64,000 nucleotides of DNA from Bifidobacterium psychraerophilum. GTDB lineage: Bacteria > Actinomycetota > Actinomycetes > Actinomycetales > Bifidobacteriaceae. Made by a program: the position numbers and the translations under genes. Where the stretch lies: contig NZ_JGZI01000009.1 of assembly GCF_000741705.1 (NCBI RefSeq), positions 496,001-560,000 of the forward strand, in the 5' to 3' direction. Shown here one piece after another: positions 23,007 to 33,190 of this stretch (its first letter is position 1; each line of letters starts with the position of its first letter). The notes under the pieces were generated by a model. The model was not told the DNA's origin and made no database searches. It saw only the letters and a list, made by a program, of their open reading frames with translations.

Positions 23007-26000
23007 ATGAACAGACGAAATAGGGGAAGGTGGAGCGCGCTTGTTGTAGCACTGGCGATGCTTCTGCCGACAGTGGGGACCGCAGTGGCCCATGCGGACA
23101 CCCAGCAATCAGGGAAGGTGCAGGTCGCCTCCCAAATCACCAAAGGGTCGGGCACCATGCCGGTGTTCATCCAGACGACGAGCAAGAGCGCCTTGTCGGT
23201 GAGCGGCAGCAAAAGCCCATCGGCCTTCAAAGGCAAGAAGGCTCTGCAGGATACCGCGAAGGACACTGCCGAGAAGGCGGACGATACTTCACGGGACGTC
23301 CTTGGCGAGTTGCAAAAGCTCGATCCGAAGGTGAAGACCTTGTACACAACGGCCTATACCGTCCCCGGTATCGCCGTGTATGCGGATGCGGCAGCGCTGA
23401 GAAAGCTCGCCGAGCAATCCGATTCGGTGAGCAAGATCAACCCGATCAGTTTCAAGACGACCGCGGACAGCACAGAGAATACGGATGACACGACGGGCGC
23501 TACGGGCGAGAACTCCCCAACCTCCAGTAGCTCACCACGTAGCACCGACTCAAGCTCCGACGATTCCGCGTCCAAAGACGACACCCAGACAGACGGCTCG
23601 GATACGCAATCCTCCGACGCGAAGTCCTCCGAAGCGTCAAGCAGCGCATCGGATAAGGGCACTTCCACGAAGGAAGCGCAGTCCCAGGATGTCCAGACAT
23701 CCGGCTCCTCCGGTCAGCATACGAGTGCCGACAACGCCGCAATAGCCAACGCTGAACCCAAGAATGCCAACAGCGATGCCCTGGTTCAGGCTCTGAAGAC
23801 ATGGACGCAAACCGGCAACACCGGCAAAAACACCAATATCGCCATCGTGGACACGGGTCTTGACTACACCCACGCCGATTTCGGCGGTGCCGGGACCACG
23901 GCTGCGTATGACACCGCTCTTGCTTCCAAGGGCGACCCGCTCACGGATTCGGCGCTTACAGGCCTGCTCGATACCAAGAAGTTCAAAGGCGGCTACGACT
24001 TCGCCGGAACGAATTACAATCCGGACAGCACTGACCCGGCCATCTACACCCCAAGCGCGGATGCCAACCCCATCGACGGCAAGGGAGGGCACCACGGTAC
24101 ACATGTGGCCGGAACGGCTCTTGGCTATGGCGTCAACGCGGATGGAACAACATACAGAGGTGACTACAGCAAGCTCTCGGAAACCGAGTTGCAGTCCATG
24201 GAAGTCGGACCGGGTTCGGCGCCCGAGGCGGGCGTCTATTCGCTGAAGGTCTTCGGAGACAACGGCGGAACCACGGGACTTGTCGGTGAAGCTCTCGACT
24301 GGGTGGGTGAGCAGATCGCCAACGGCACGTCGATCAACATCGTCTCCATGTCCGTCGGCGGGTCCTACGGTTCCGATGACGATCCGGATACCGCGAAGGT
24401 CGACGCACTGACCGAAAAGGGAGTGCTCTCGGTTATCGCGGCTGGTAACGAAGGCGATTTCACCGACGTCCTCGGTTCGCCCGGCAGCGCCAAAAGCGCA
24501 CTCACCGTCGCCGCGAGCAGCTCCGGACGCACCCTGCAGGACGGCATCACCGCCACCGCGCCGAGCGATGTGGCAGGCACCAAGCTTGCCGGACAGTATT
24601 CGGCGAATTACGCGGACCTCAGCGACATCAACGTCGAAGGCACAGTAGTCAAACTTAAGGATGCCGGCAATCTTGCAGGCTGCAACACCTACTCCACGGA
24701 GGATGCCGCTGCGGTCAAAGGCAATATCGCCTGGGTCAACTGGGATGACAACAACCTGGTATGCGGCTCCAAGAAGCGCTTCGACAACGCCGAAGCCGCA
24801 GGGGCCAAGGCCATTCTCTTCCAATCCGATAAGGACATACCGGATGCGGGCATCGCGGGCAACGCCACCCTGCCTGGCTTCCAGGTCACACCTGCCGGTC
24901 TCGCCAAAGTGCAATCGGCTCTCGATGCCGGTACCTTGACGGTCAAACTCTCATCGGACCAGCGTCTGAGCACCAAGGTGGATTACTCCGCCAAATATGA
25001 GGACACCATGGCCTCCTTCACTTCACGAGGCATTCATGGTTCCGCCGACGGTACCGCCAAGCCCGATGTCTCGGCTCCCGGTGTCGGGATCATCTCCGCC
25101 TCCGCGGGGACCGGATCCAAGGCGGAGGTCATGAGCGGCACCTCAATGGCAACGCCTATGACCTCAGGTATCGCAGCGCTCACCTACGAGTCGCACCCCG
25201 GTTGGTCGGCGAAGGCCATCAAGGCCCAGCTGATGAATACGGCGGATCACGACGTCCTGAGTGAGGACCGCAGCACGAAGATGGGTCCGCTGCGCGTCGG
25301 AACCGGACGTGTGGATGCCTACGAAGCCGTGAATAATCAGGCGACCGTAGCAGCCACGGATGACCCCACCGCGGTGACCGGTGAATTCGGTATCGTGCAG
25401 GTTCCGAGGGCGGGTTACAGCAGGAGCAAATCCTTCACCGTCAGCAACAAGGCCGATAAGCCGGTGACCTATTCACTGTCCTATCAGGCAAGGGTGAGCA
25501 CGCCCGGCGTTGACTACCAGTTGGATAAGAAGACGATCACCGTTCCTGCGAACGGCAGCGCCAACTTCACGGTCACGCTGAGCATTCCGGACCAGTCCCT
25601 GCTGCGTCACACCCGTGACACCACGCAGCCGGTGAAGAATCCCGCTTCATCCGATTACGACAGCAATTACGTCACCGATGCCAGCGGCATTGTGCGTCTG
25701 GTGCCCACCGATACCGCCGACGGTACTTTCTCCGCCTTGCGCGTCTCGATGGTCAGCGCACCCAAGCCGGTTTCCGAAACGAGCACGAGCCTTGAATTCT
25801 CGAAGGGCTCCGCAGACGGTCAAGTGGTCGTCAGCGGTAAGGGCTTCGCCAATGGGACAGGTGCGACGGGCTACACCTCGCAGCTGGCACCCATGCAGCT
25901 CGCCGTGGAAGACCCGGTGGACGGCTACACCTCGCAGGATTCGGCACGCAGCCTCGCCGCGGCGGATATCCGTGCAGTCGGTGTCTCGTCAACAGCGCCC

Positions 26001-27278
26001 CAGATCAACGACAAATCGCAGGGCTATCTCACGTTCGGCATCGAAACCGATAAGACCTGGTCGAGACTGGGTAACAGTTTCTTCCCTGAGATCGTGCTCG
26101 ATAGCAATGGGGATGGCACGCCGGATGTCCTGATCGGTGTGAACACCGTGCAAAGCGGAGCGATGACCGATGCCGTTTGGGTTGAAACCGTGAGGCTGAG
26201 CGACCGAACGGTCATCGACAGGGAAGCGATTGTCGATTCGACGGTTGCCGATTCCAATGTGGTGCTGCTTCCGGTGAAACTCAGTGCCCTTGGCATCACC
26301 AAGGACTCGACCGCCGCTCCGATGCACTTCTACGCCCAGACCGAATCCCTCTTCGCACAGGATGCCGAGAACGCCTATCTTGCCGATACGACGGATGTGG
26401 CCTCCTTCGATCCGCTCAATCCTGACCTGTGGTTCGGCAAGAGTGGTCAAAACGGTTCAGGTTCGGCCGTTGAGAACGATAAGGCCGGGACGATCCAGGC
26501 GCATCTCAAAACCGCCGTGGACTCGTCGACAGCGGGGAAGACCCGTCTGTCGGCTAAGGAAGAGGCGACCGGGACAACGGCGCAGCCGCAAGCCCTGTTG
26601 CTGCATCTCAACGGCGCGGTTCCCGTTGCGAAGACGGCCAGCCCTGTGATCGATATCCAAAGCATCGCCGCCCGGGATACCAGCGAGTTGCAGAAACTCG
26701 TGGATACCGCGGATGCCCTGAAGGAGAGCACCTACACGCCCGAGTCCTGGAAGCAGTTGGCGCAGGCTCTTGCCAACGCCAAGGACGTGCTTGCTGATGC
26801 TGGTTCCACCAACCAGCAGATCAATGCCGCATACAATGCATTGAACACTGCGATCAACGGTTTGGTGAAGATGTCGGCAAAGGTCGATAAGTCGAAGTTG
26901 CAGGGCCTTCATCACGCCTTGGAATCCTTGCAGAGCAAGGACTACACCAAGGATTCGTGGGCTGCCTTCGAGGCCGCCATGAAGGCCGCGCAGCAGGTGC
27001 TCAATAATGCCAACGCCACCCAGGCCGAGGTCAACAGCGCCTACTCTGCTCTGCTCACAGCGCAGCGTTCGCTGGTGAGGTCTTCGACGAACCCAGCCTC
27101 CGATAATTCGGGCAGCCATTCCGGAGCCCCTGTGGCGACGGTGAAAGGTGGTTCCGCCAACGGCGGTCCGCTCTCGAAGACCGGAGCTGCCGTGACCGGC
27201 ATCCTGGCACTGGCTGTGCTTGCAGTCGCAGGTGGCACGGGATTGGTGCTCACCCGCAAGCGGGCCAAGCAGCGGTGA
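23007..27278 (+). CDS. Cell-wall-anchored subtilisin-like serine protease with FIVAR repeats
   Basis: 1423 residues. A signal peptide ends near AHA-D (about residue 32), followed by an inhibitor-like prodomain and a serine/aspartate-rich linker of about 90 residues (155-245). The S8 catalytic triad is Asp282 (AIVDTGLD), His363 (HHGTHVAG) and Ser713 (SGTSMATP), with a protease-associated domain inserted between His and Ser. An Fn3-like region follows (about 795-870), then two FIVAR-type helical repeats (about 1224-1292 and 1295-1360). The end is a sorting signal LSKTG (near 1388), a hydrophobic helix and RKRAKQR. A lactocepin-style envelope protease that could feed peptides to the family-5 importer; that link is inference. 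Confidence 0.9.
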   Translation: MNRRNRGRWSALVVALAMLLPTVGTAVAHADTQQSGKVQVASQITKGSGTMPVFIQTTSKSALSVSGSKSPSAFKGKKALQDTAKDTAEKADDTSRDVLGELQKLDPKVKTLYTTAYTVPGIAVYADAAALRKLAEQSDSVSKINPISFKTTADSTENTDDTTGATGENSPTSSSSPRSTDSSSDDSASKDDTQTDGSDTQSSDAKSSEASSSASDKGTSTKEAQSQDVQTSGSSGQHTSADNAAIANAEPKNANSDALVQALKTWTQTGNTGKNTNIAIVDTGLDYTHADFGGAGTTAAYDTALASKGDPLTDSALTGLLDTKKFKGGYDFAGTNYNPDSTDPAIYTPSADANPIDGKGGHHGTHVAGTALGYGVNADGTTYRGDYSKLSETELQSMEVGPGSAPEAGVYSLKVFGDNGGTTGLVGEALDWVGEQIANGTSINIVSMSVGGSYGSDDDPDTAKVDALTEKGVLSVIAAGNEGDFTDVLGSPGSAKSALTVAASSSGRTLQDGITATAPSDVAGTKLAGQYSANYADLSDINVEGTVVKLKDAGNLAGCNTYSTEDAAAVKGNIAWVNWDDNNLVCGSKKRFDNAEAAGAKAILFQSDKDIPDAGIAGNATLPGFQVTPAGLAKVQSALDAGTLTVKLSSDQRLSTKVDYSAKYEDTMASFTSRGIHGSADGTAKPDVSAPGVGIISASAGTGSKAEVMSGTSMATPMTSGIAALTYESHPGWSAKAIKAQLMNTADHDVLSEDRSTKMGPLRVGTGRVDAYEAVNNQATVAATDDPTAVTGEFGIVQVPRAGYSRSKSFTVSNKADKPVTYSLSYQARVSTPGVDYQLDKKTITVPANGSANFTVTLSIPDQSLLRHTRDTTQPVKNPASSDYDSNYVTDASGIVRLVPTDTADGTFSALRVSMVSAPKPVSETSTSLEFSKGSADGQVVVSGKGFANGTGATGYTSQLAPMQLAVEDPVDGYTSQDSARSLAAADIRAVGVSSTAPQINDKSQGYLTFGIETDKTWSRLGNSFFPEIVLDSNGDGTPDVLIGVNTVQSGAMTDAVWVETVRLSDRTVIDREAIVDSTVADSNVVLLPVKLSALGITKDSTAAPMHFYAQTESLFAQDAENAYLADTTDVASFDPLNPDLWFGKSGQNGSGSAVENDKAGTIQAHLKTAVDSSTAGKTRLSAKEEATGTTAQPQALLLHLNGAVPVAKTASPVIDIQSIAARDTSELQKLVDTADALKESTYTPESWKQLAQALANAKDVLADAGSTNQQINAAYNALNTAINGLVKMSAKVDKSKLQGLHHALESLQSKDYTKDSWAAFEAAMKAAQQVLNNANATQAEVNSAYSALLTAQRSLVRSSTNPASDNSGSHSGAPVATVKGGSANGGPLSKTGAAVTGILALAVLAVAGGTGLVLTRKRAKQR

Positions 27279-27314
27279 TGCAATAGCCATAGCCGCCGCC
27301 CGGATGGCCTGCCG

Positions 27315-27358
27315 GTGACCAACTGTGTGATTGCAGCAGTCATCACACAGTTGGTCAC
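27315..27358. repeat. Perfect 17-bp inverted repeat after the protease gene
   Basis: Arms 27315-27331 and 27342-27358 (GTGACCAACTGTG...) with a 10-base loop. No T run follows. It is the first of two consecutive large hairpins in the 305 bases between the protease and the HD hydrolase. Confidence 0.85.
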
Positions 27359-27395
27359 ACGGATATGCACGGGCGGCTGATGGACAATTGGGACG

Positions 27396-27457
27396 AGCGC
27401 TCCAATAGGGCGGTAACCCGCGAAGTATGCGGTGGTTATCCGCCCTGTTGGAGCGCT
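27396..27457. repeat. Second large inverted repeat (18-bp arms)
   Basis: Arms 27396-27413 and 27440-27457 (AGCGCTCCAATAGGGCGG) differ at one base that still allows a G-U pair. The loop contains further TAACC/GGTTA and CGC/GCG pairing, so the whole 62 bases fold into one long stem. Confidence 0.85.
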
Positions 27458-27583
27458 GTTCCATGTGCAGGCCTCGACGGCGATCCGATTTCGCTGGGGA
27501 AGGCAGTCGACTCCTGGCGACAACACAGGTGCGGTAGCCTGAGGGTGCAACGGTAAGTGACCTTGGATTTGACTGGGGGTGCC

Positions 27584-28882
27584 ATGGGATACAGCGCACA
27601 ACTCGATGGGCATGGTGAATCCGTCCTGCAACATGAGGGCTATGAGGCGGTGGACGAGGAGCGTTGGGCGCCTGAACCACCGAAATCCAGTGTGCGCACA
27701 GCATTCGAACGTGATCGTGCCCGGCTCGTCCACTCCTCGGCCTTACGTCGTCTTGGAGCGAAAACCCAGATCCTGGTGGCAGGTACCGATGACTTCGCCC
27801 GCACCCGTCTGACCCACACCCTGGAGGTGGCGCAGATAGGCCGCCAGATCGCCTCGATGCTTGGTTGCGACCCTGATGTGGTCGATTGCGCCTGCCTCGC
27901 CCATGATCTGGGGCATCCCCCCTTCGGGCACAACGGGGAGCGCGCGCTGGCGCAGATCGCCGCCGGCATCGGTGGCTTCGAAGGCAACGCGCAGACGCTC
28001 AGGCTGCTGACGCGTCTGGAACCGAAGATATTCCATCCCGACGGACGTAGTGCCGGGGTGAATCTGACACGTGCCGCTTTGGATGCCACGGTGAAGTATC
28101 CGTGGACCCTGAACGAGGCGGCCCAACATCCCAAGGGGGAGCGCAGTGCGAAATTCTGCGTCTATCCCGACGATGTCGATGTGTTCCGGTGGCTGAAACA
28201 GGGTGAGCATGGCACGGAGCGTCCGATGGAATGCCAGGTCATGGATCTTTCCGATGACATCGCCTACAGCGTGCATGACGTGGAGGATGCCATCGTGGCG
28301 GGCTCCTTCAATCCCCTGACACTCGCCGACCATAAGGTCATCGACGCGATTGTGGAGGTGACACGCTCCTGGTACGGCGAACGCTGGGATGCCGATGAGC
28401 TGGTCGCCGCATTGCAGCGTCTGCGTTCCCTGCAACTCTTCCCTCAGCATTTCAACGGTTCGAGGAGCGCCCTGGCCCAGCTGAAGAACATCACCAGCGC
28501 GCTGATAGGCAGGTTCGCTGGATCGGTCGAGCAGGCCACGCGCGAACGGTACGGCAACGGCGCATTGGTGCGGTACACGGCTTCGATCGTGATTCCTGAG
28601 GAGACGGCGTACGAGATTGTTGCGCTGAAGGGCATCTCGGTGTTCTTCGTGATGGCTCCCAGAGAGCATGAACCTTTCCATGACCGTCAGCTTGAGATCG
28701 TGCGCGATCTGGTCGATGTGATGATGGAAAGCTCGCCCCGTCCGTCGGATGCCTTGGAGACGGTGTTCCTGGATGATTGGTACAACGCCGCGAATGAGGA
28801 TGAACGTCTGCGTGTCGCCATCGACCAGGTCGCCAGCCTGACCGATGGCTCGGCCCTGGCGATGCATGCGATTCTCCGTTAG
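27584..28882 (+). CDS. dgt: Deoxyguanosinetriphosphate triphosphohydrolase-like HD protein
   Basis: 432 residues. HD-domain dNTP triphosphohydrolase of the short Dgt-like class. It has RTRLTHTLEVAQIGRQIA for the first histidine, AHDLGHPPFGHNGE for the HD pair, and DLSDDIAYSVHDVEDA for the last aspartate. It hydrolyses dNTPs to nucleosides and tripolyphosphate. GGGGG lies 4 bases before the ATG at 27584; an in-frame GTG at 27557 would add nine residues. It precedes dnaG by 36 bases, so the two are probably cotranscribed, as in many actinobacteria. Confidence 0.9.
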   Translation: MGYSAQLDGHGESVLQHEGYEAVDEERWAPEPPKSSVRTAFERDRARLVHSSALRRLGAKTQILVAGTDDFARTRLTHTLEVAQIGRQIASMLGCDPDVVDCACLAHDLGHPPFGHNGERALAQIAAGIGGFEGNAQTLRLLTRLEPKIFHPDGRSAGVNLTRAALDATVKYPWTLNEAAQHPKGERSAKFCVYPDDVDVFRWLKQGEHGTERPMECQVMDLSDDIAYSVHDVEDAIVAGSFNPLTLADHKVIDAIVEVTRSWYGERWDADELVAALQRLRSLQLFPQHFNGSRSALAQLKNITSALIGRFAGSVEQATRERYGNGALVRYTASIVIPEETAYEIVALKGISVFFVMAPREHEPFHDRQLEIVRDLVDVMMESSPRPSDALETVFLDDWYNAANEDERLRVAIDQVASLTDGSALAMHAILR

Positions 28883-28918
28883 CCGACCTCATCCTAACTT
28901 GCAGGTAGTCTGGTTCGC

Positions 28919-30979
28919 ATGGCAGGGATGATTGTTAAAGAGGATATCGAGAAGGTTCGCGCAGCGGCGGATTTGTATGACATCGTCTCGGCCGATGTGA
29001 CGCTGAAGTCTTCCGGTTCCGGCACCTTCGTAGGCCTGTGCCCCTTCCATGACGAGAAGACCCCCAGTTTTTCGGTGCGTCCATCCCTCGGCGTCTGGCA
29101 TTGCTTTGGTTGCGGCCTCGGTGGTGACGTCTTCGGCTACGTCGAACAGTCCGAGAATGTCGGATTCGGTGATGCCGTGGGCATTCTGGCCGACAAGTAC
29201 CACATCGAGCTGCATTACGATTCGAACAGCCCGGTGCCGCAGCAGAACGGTTCCAAACGCTCCCGACTGCTTGAGGCCAATGAGGAGGCCCAGCGCTTCT
29301 TCGTGTCGCAGGTCATGAGCAAAGAGGCGCTTCCCGCGCGCAAACTGCTCGGCGGACGTAATTTCACGCAGGCGGACAGTGAACGTTTCGGATGCGGCTA
29401 CGCCCCCCAGGGGTGGGACAATCTGGTGCGCCACCTCTCATCCAAGGGATTCACCCAGCAGGAGATGACGGACGCGGGTCTTGCCAGGCAGGGCCAGCGT
29501 GGGGTCTACGACTATTTCCGGGGCCGCGTGACCTGGCCGATCAGGGACTCGACCGGGCGCACCCTGGGTTTCGGCGCTCGCAAACTCTACGAGGACGACA
29601 CGATCCAAGCGAAATACATCAATACCCCTGACACCCAGCTCTACCGGAAGAACCAGGTGCTGTACGGCATCGACCTCGCGAAATCACAGATCGTGAAAAA
29701 GCGCCAGGTGGTCATCGTCGAGGGCTACACCGACGTGATGGCATGCCACCTGGCGGGCGTCGACACCGCCGTGGCGACCTGCGGCACCGCCTTCGGTCTG
29801 GAACATGCGAAAATCGTGCGCCGTCTGATCTCCGATGATTCATTGGGGGCGGTGCAGCTGGTGGGACCGGTCAAAGGTTCGCGGGTGGTCTTCACCTTCG
29901 ACGGCGATGCGGCCGGGCAGAAGGCGGCCCTGCACGCATTCGGCCTCGACGGCTCATTCCTCACCCAGACCTTCGTGGCCGTGGCATCGGACAATATGGA
30001 CCCCTGCGATCTGAGGATCGAGCGTGGCGATGAGGCCGTGCGCAGTCTGGTGCAGCATGCGAAACCCCTGTATGACTTCGTCATCGATGCGGCGATCAAC
30101 GCTTTCGACACCCAATTCACCACCGGTCAGATGGGCGCCGTGAAGGCCGTGGCACCCGTTATCGCGCAGATACGTGACCGTTCCCTGCTGGATCTGTACA
30201 CCCGGAAGGCCGCCAGAAGGGTGGGGATCGAGCTTGAGGTGATGAACCGTGAGGTTGCCTCCGCCAGGCGTGGCCTTCACGTGCGTGATGAGGATGCCTA
30301 CGCATCCAGGAACCGGCACCAGACCCTCAACCAGATGCATGAGCGCGGTGAGAATCCCTCGTCAAGCATGGTGGACAGGAAAAAACTGGAACACCAGGAC
30401 GCGCAGATGCAGGGGTACTTCCGCATCGACGATGCGGTGTTCATCTGTGAGCAGCAGTTCATGGGCACCTTGGTCCAGATTCCACGGGCGGTCAACCGTG
30501 AGATGTTCGCGCAGCTTGATGAATCGAATTTCGTCACGCCGGTGTTCCGCTCGCTGTTCCAGGCCGTGGAGGCCGCCGGTGGCCTGCCCGCCGAGGATAC
30601 GCCCCAGGGGCTGTGGATGCATAATGTCACCAAAGCCACGGGCACCTGGTTGCAGCAGGTGATCAACGAGCTGGCTGTTATGCCGCTGCCGCTTCCGCAG
30701 GAGGACAATGTGGTCGGCAGTCGTGAGAACACGCATCCCGAGAGCAATGCCGCGGCGGTCCAGCTGCGTCCCGCGACCGTCGCGGAGACACAGTATGCCT
30801 CCGAGCTGCTGGTCCGTCTGCTCGACATGGGATATATGAGACGTATCGCCACAGCGAAGCGCCGCATGAATCAGATGGCCGATGGCGCCGAGAAATTCTC
30901 CCTGCTGGGGGATATCACCAAACTCGAAGCGGCACGCAAGGATCTGCAGGCGCAGGTGTACGGGAACACCGTTTCCTGA
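28919..30979 (+). CDS. dnaG: DNA primase DnaG
   Basis: 686 residues. It synthesises RNA primers at the replication fork. The N-terminal CHC2 zinc finger (CPFHDEKTPSF ... HCFGCG) is at about 41-64. The catalytic core has RNA-polymerase-basic residues, and the TOPRIM domain has VIVEGYTDVMA and VFTFDGDAAG. The C-terminal DnaB-binding helical part is present. The TOPRIM region holds a small insertion (DDSLGAVQLVGPVKGSR) that I cannot place precisely. Complete and in frame. Confidence 0.95.
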   Translation: MAGMIVKEDIEKVRAAADLYDIVSADVTLKSSGSGTFVGLCPFHDEKTPSFSVRPSLGVWHCFGCGLGGDVFGYVEQSENVGFGDAVGILADKYHIELHYDSNSPVPQQNGSKRSRLLEANEEAQRFFVSQVMSKEALPARKLLGGRNFTQADSERFGCGYAPQGWDNLVRHLSSKGFTQQEMTDAGLARQGQRGVYDYFRGRVTWPIRDSTGRTLGFGARKLYEDDTIQAKYINTPDTQLYRKNQVLYGIDLAKSQIVKKRQVVIVEGYTDVMACHLAGVDTAVATCGTAFGLEHAKIVRRLISDDSLGAVQLVGPVKGSRVVFTFDGDAAGQKAALHAFGLDGSFLTQTFVAVASDNMDPCDLRIERGDEAVRSLVQHAKPLYDFVIDAAINAFDTQFTTGQMGAVKAVAPVIAQIRDRSLLDLYTRKAARRVGIELEVMNREVASARRGLHVRDEDAYASRNRHQTLNQMHERGENPSSSMVDRKKLEHQDAQMQGYFRIDDAVFICEQQFMGTLVQIPRAVNREMFAQLDESNFVTPVFRSLFQAVEAAGGLPAEDTPQGLWMHNVTKATGTWLQQVINELAVMPLPLPQEDNVVGSRENTHPESNAAAVQLRPATVAETQYASELLVRLLDMGYMRRIATAKRRMNQMADGAEKFSLLGDITKLEAARKDLQAQVYGNTVS

Positions 30980-31163
30980 GCGTCGGATGAGGGTTCCGGG
31001 ATGCCGGATCCACCTGCCGGGACAGGGCGGTCGCATTCCTCGGAAAGCTTTACCCCTCGAACTCCGAGATTCGATGTGAACAACTCAAAACGTTGATATT
31101 CCAACGATTTTGGGGGTGGTAGGGTAGCAGGGTTTTGCTTTCCAACCTTGGGAGATACGCATT

Positions 31164-33155
31164 ATGTCTGCTCAACATCACGTGAATCATCAGGGGATCA
31201 TGTCCCGCCTCCTTGGCGGCCGTCTGCTGCTTCTGGTCACCGTGCTGATCGGCGTATGCGCCGGTGTGCTGTGGCGCATCAACGTCGGCGTCGCCTCCTG
31301 GCTGCTGATCCTGACGGCCGCAGCGAGCGTGCTGCATTCCCTGTGGGGCTTGATCAGCGATATCAGGAAAGGCCATGTCGGCGTTGACATCCTGGCGATT
31401 GTGGCCTTGATGTCCACGATCGCGGTCCATGAATACTGGGCGGGCTGGGTTGTGGTGCTGATGGTCTTCTCGGGTGAGGCGATCGAGGACTTCGCCGAGT
31501 CCAAGGCCCAGCGCAATCTCGAAACCCTGGTCCAGGCGGCACCCTCCGTGGCGCATGTGGGCGGACGGTCATCCGATGGGGAGACAAGCTGGAACACGGT
31601 TCCGGTGGATCAGGTCAACATCGGCGACACCCTTCTGGTCAAGCCGGGGGAGACGATACCCGTCAACGGTTTCCTGAAGAGCGAACAGGCGACCTTGGAT
31701 CTTTCAATGATCAACGGTGAGCCCCTGCCTGTGGACATCTATTCGGGATCCAAACTGTCTTCGGGCGCGATCAACGGCGCATCCGCAATCACGATGACGG
31801 CCGCAGCGAAATCGGCGGATTCCCAGTATCAGAAGATCATCGAGCTGGTGAAATCCGCACAGGAGTCACGTTCTGCCTCGGTCAAGACGGCGGATCTGCT
31901 GGCCGTGCCCTTCACCGTCATATCGCTCGCCATAGCATTCATGGCATGGGGTATTTCACGGGATCCGATGCGCTTCGCGGAAGTGCTGGTAATCGCGACG
32001 CCCTGCCCCCTGCTGATCGCGGCACCCGCGGCCTTCATGGGTGGAACGGGACGGCTGGCGAAAGCCGGCATCGTGATCAAAGCCCAGGATATCCTCGAGC
32101 GTCTCGGGGGAGTGACGCATGTCTTCTTCGATAAGACGGGCACATTGACCCGCAAGAAGCCGCGCGTGGATCGTATCGAACTGAGTCAATGGTCCAGGGA
32201 ACAAGGCATCGATGCCGATCGGCTTCTGGTCGATGCCGGTCTGCTCGAAGGCTACTCCTCGCATATCCTCGCCCGTGGCGTGGAGAACGCGGCGCTGTCC
32301 TTGATCCATGACAAAGCGCTGGATCGCCCGGCGGTCGCGGATGCCCGGGAAAGCACCGGGAACGGGGTCGAGGGAAGGGTATCAGGGCGTCTGGTGAAGG
32401 TGGGAAGACTGCACTATGTCGATCCGGGCATCACGGATGAACAGATAGCATCGCAGTATCCGGCTTTGGCATCGAATGAGATGGTCACCTACGTATCCAG
32501 CGACGGCCATATGGCCGGACGGATCATTCTCAAGGATTTCCCCAGGGAGAACGCCGCGGACACGATTCAATGGCTCAGGCGACTGGGCACCTCACATGTG
32601 ACGATGCTGACCGGTGATAAGGCCGATTCCGCGGCGATCGTCTCCACGGCGGTCGGTATTGATGATGTCCGCTCGGAACTGCTGCCGGAGGAGAAGGTGT
32701 ATGCCGTCGAGCAGGCGCGTGAGGAACACAGCTTTGAGCCCACGGCCTTCGGTCGCGTGATGCTGTGGATGAAGGGACTGATCGGCCTGGCTCCGACGCA
32801 CGGCACCAGCATGATGGTCGGTGACGGCGTCAATGACGCCCCGGTGCTTGCGGCATCGGATATCGGGGTGGCGATGACGGACGGCTCGTCCACCGCGGCC
32901 TCGGAATCCGCACAGGTGGTGATCATGAATGATGACATCGCGATGGTGCCGACCAGTATCGTCATCTCACGCCAGACCAAGCGCATCATGCTGCAAGCCG
33001 TGTACGGAGGGTTGATCGCGGCGATCCTGTGCATGATCGTCGCGGCCTTCGGGTTGATTCCCGCGGTGGTCGGCGCCCTGATTCAGGAGATCATAGACGT
33101 GCTGTGCATCCTCTGGGCTCTGACCGCGATTATCGACCGGAAAATACGGCGATGA
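31164..33155 (+). CDS. Heavy-metal translocating P-type ATPase
   Basis: 663 residues, P1B type. The phosphorylated aspartate is in DKTGTLT (about residue 324), the actuator loop is NGEPLPV, and the hinge is GDGVNDAPVLAASD. The membrane metal-site motif reads ATPCPLL, i.e. TPC rather than the CPC of Zn/Cd or Cu exporters, and there is no N-terminal heavy-metal-associated domain or His-rich tail. The transported ion is therefore uncertain. GGGAG precedes the ATG by 8 bases. A CGTTG/CAACG dyad lies upstream at 31092-31107. Not obviously linked to the zinc genes at 51-60 kb. Confidence 0.88.
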   Translation: MSAQHHVNHQGIMSRLLGGRLLLLVTVLIGVCAGVLWRINVGVASWLLILTAAASVLHSLWGLISDIRKGHVGVDILAIVALMSTIAVHEYWAGWVVVLMVFSGEAIEDFAESKAQRNLETLVQAAPSVAHVGGRSSDGETSWNTVPVDQVNIGDTLLVKPGETIPVNGFLKSEQATLDLSMINGEPLPVDIYSGSKLSSGAINGASAITMTAAAKSADSQYQKIIELVKSAQESRSASVKTADLLAVPFTVISLAIAFMAWGISRDPMRFAEVLVIATPCPLLIAAPAAFMGGTGRLAKAGIVIKAQDILERLGGVTHVFFDKTGTLTRKKPRVDRIELSQWSREQGIDADRLLVDAGLLEGYSSHILARGVENAALSLIHDKALDRPAVADARESTGNGVEGRVSGRLVKVGRLHYVDPGITDEQIASQYPALASNEMVTYVSSDGHMAGRIILKDFPRENAADTIQWLRRLGTSHVTMLTGDKADSAAIVSTAVGIDDVRSELLPEEKVYAVEQAREEHSFEPTAFGRVMLWMKGLIGLAPTHGTSMMVGDGVNDAPVLAASDIGVAMTDGSSTAASESAQVVIMNDDIAMVPTSIVISRQTKRIMLQAVYGGLIAAILCMIVAAFGLIPAVVGALIQEIIDVLCILWALTAIIDRKIRR

Positions 33156-33190
33156 ACGCGTGCACGGAGGCATGACGCTTCCGGGCAGGT

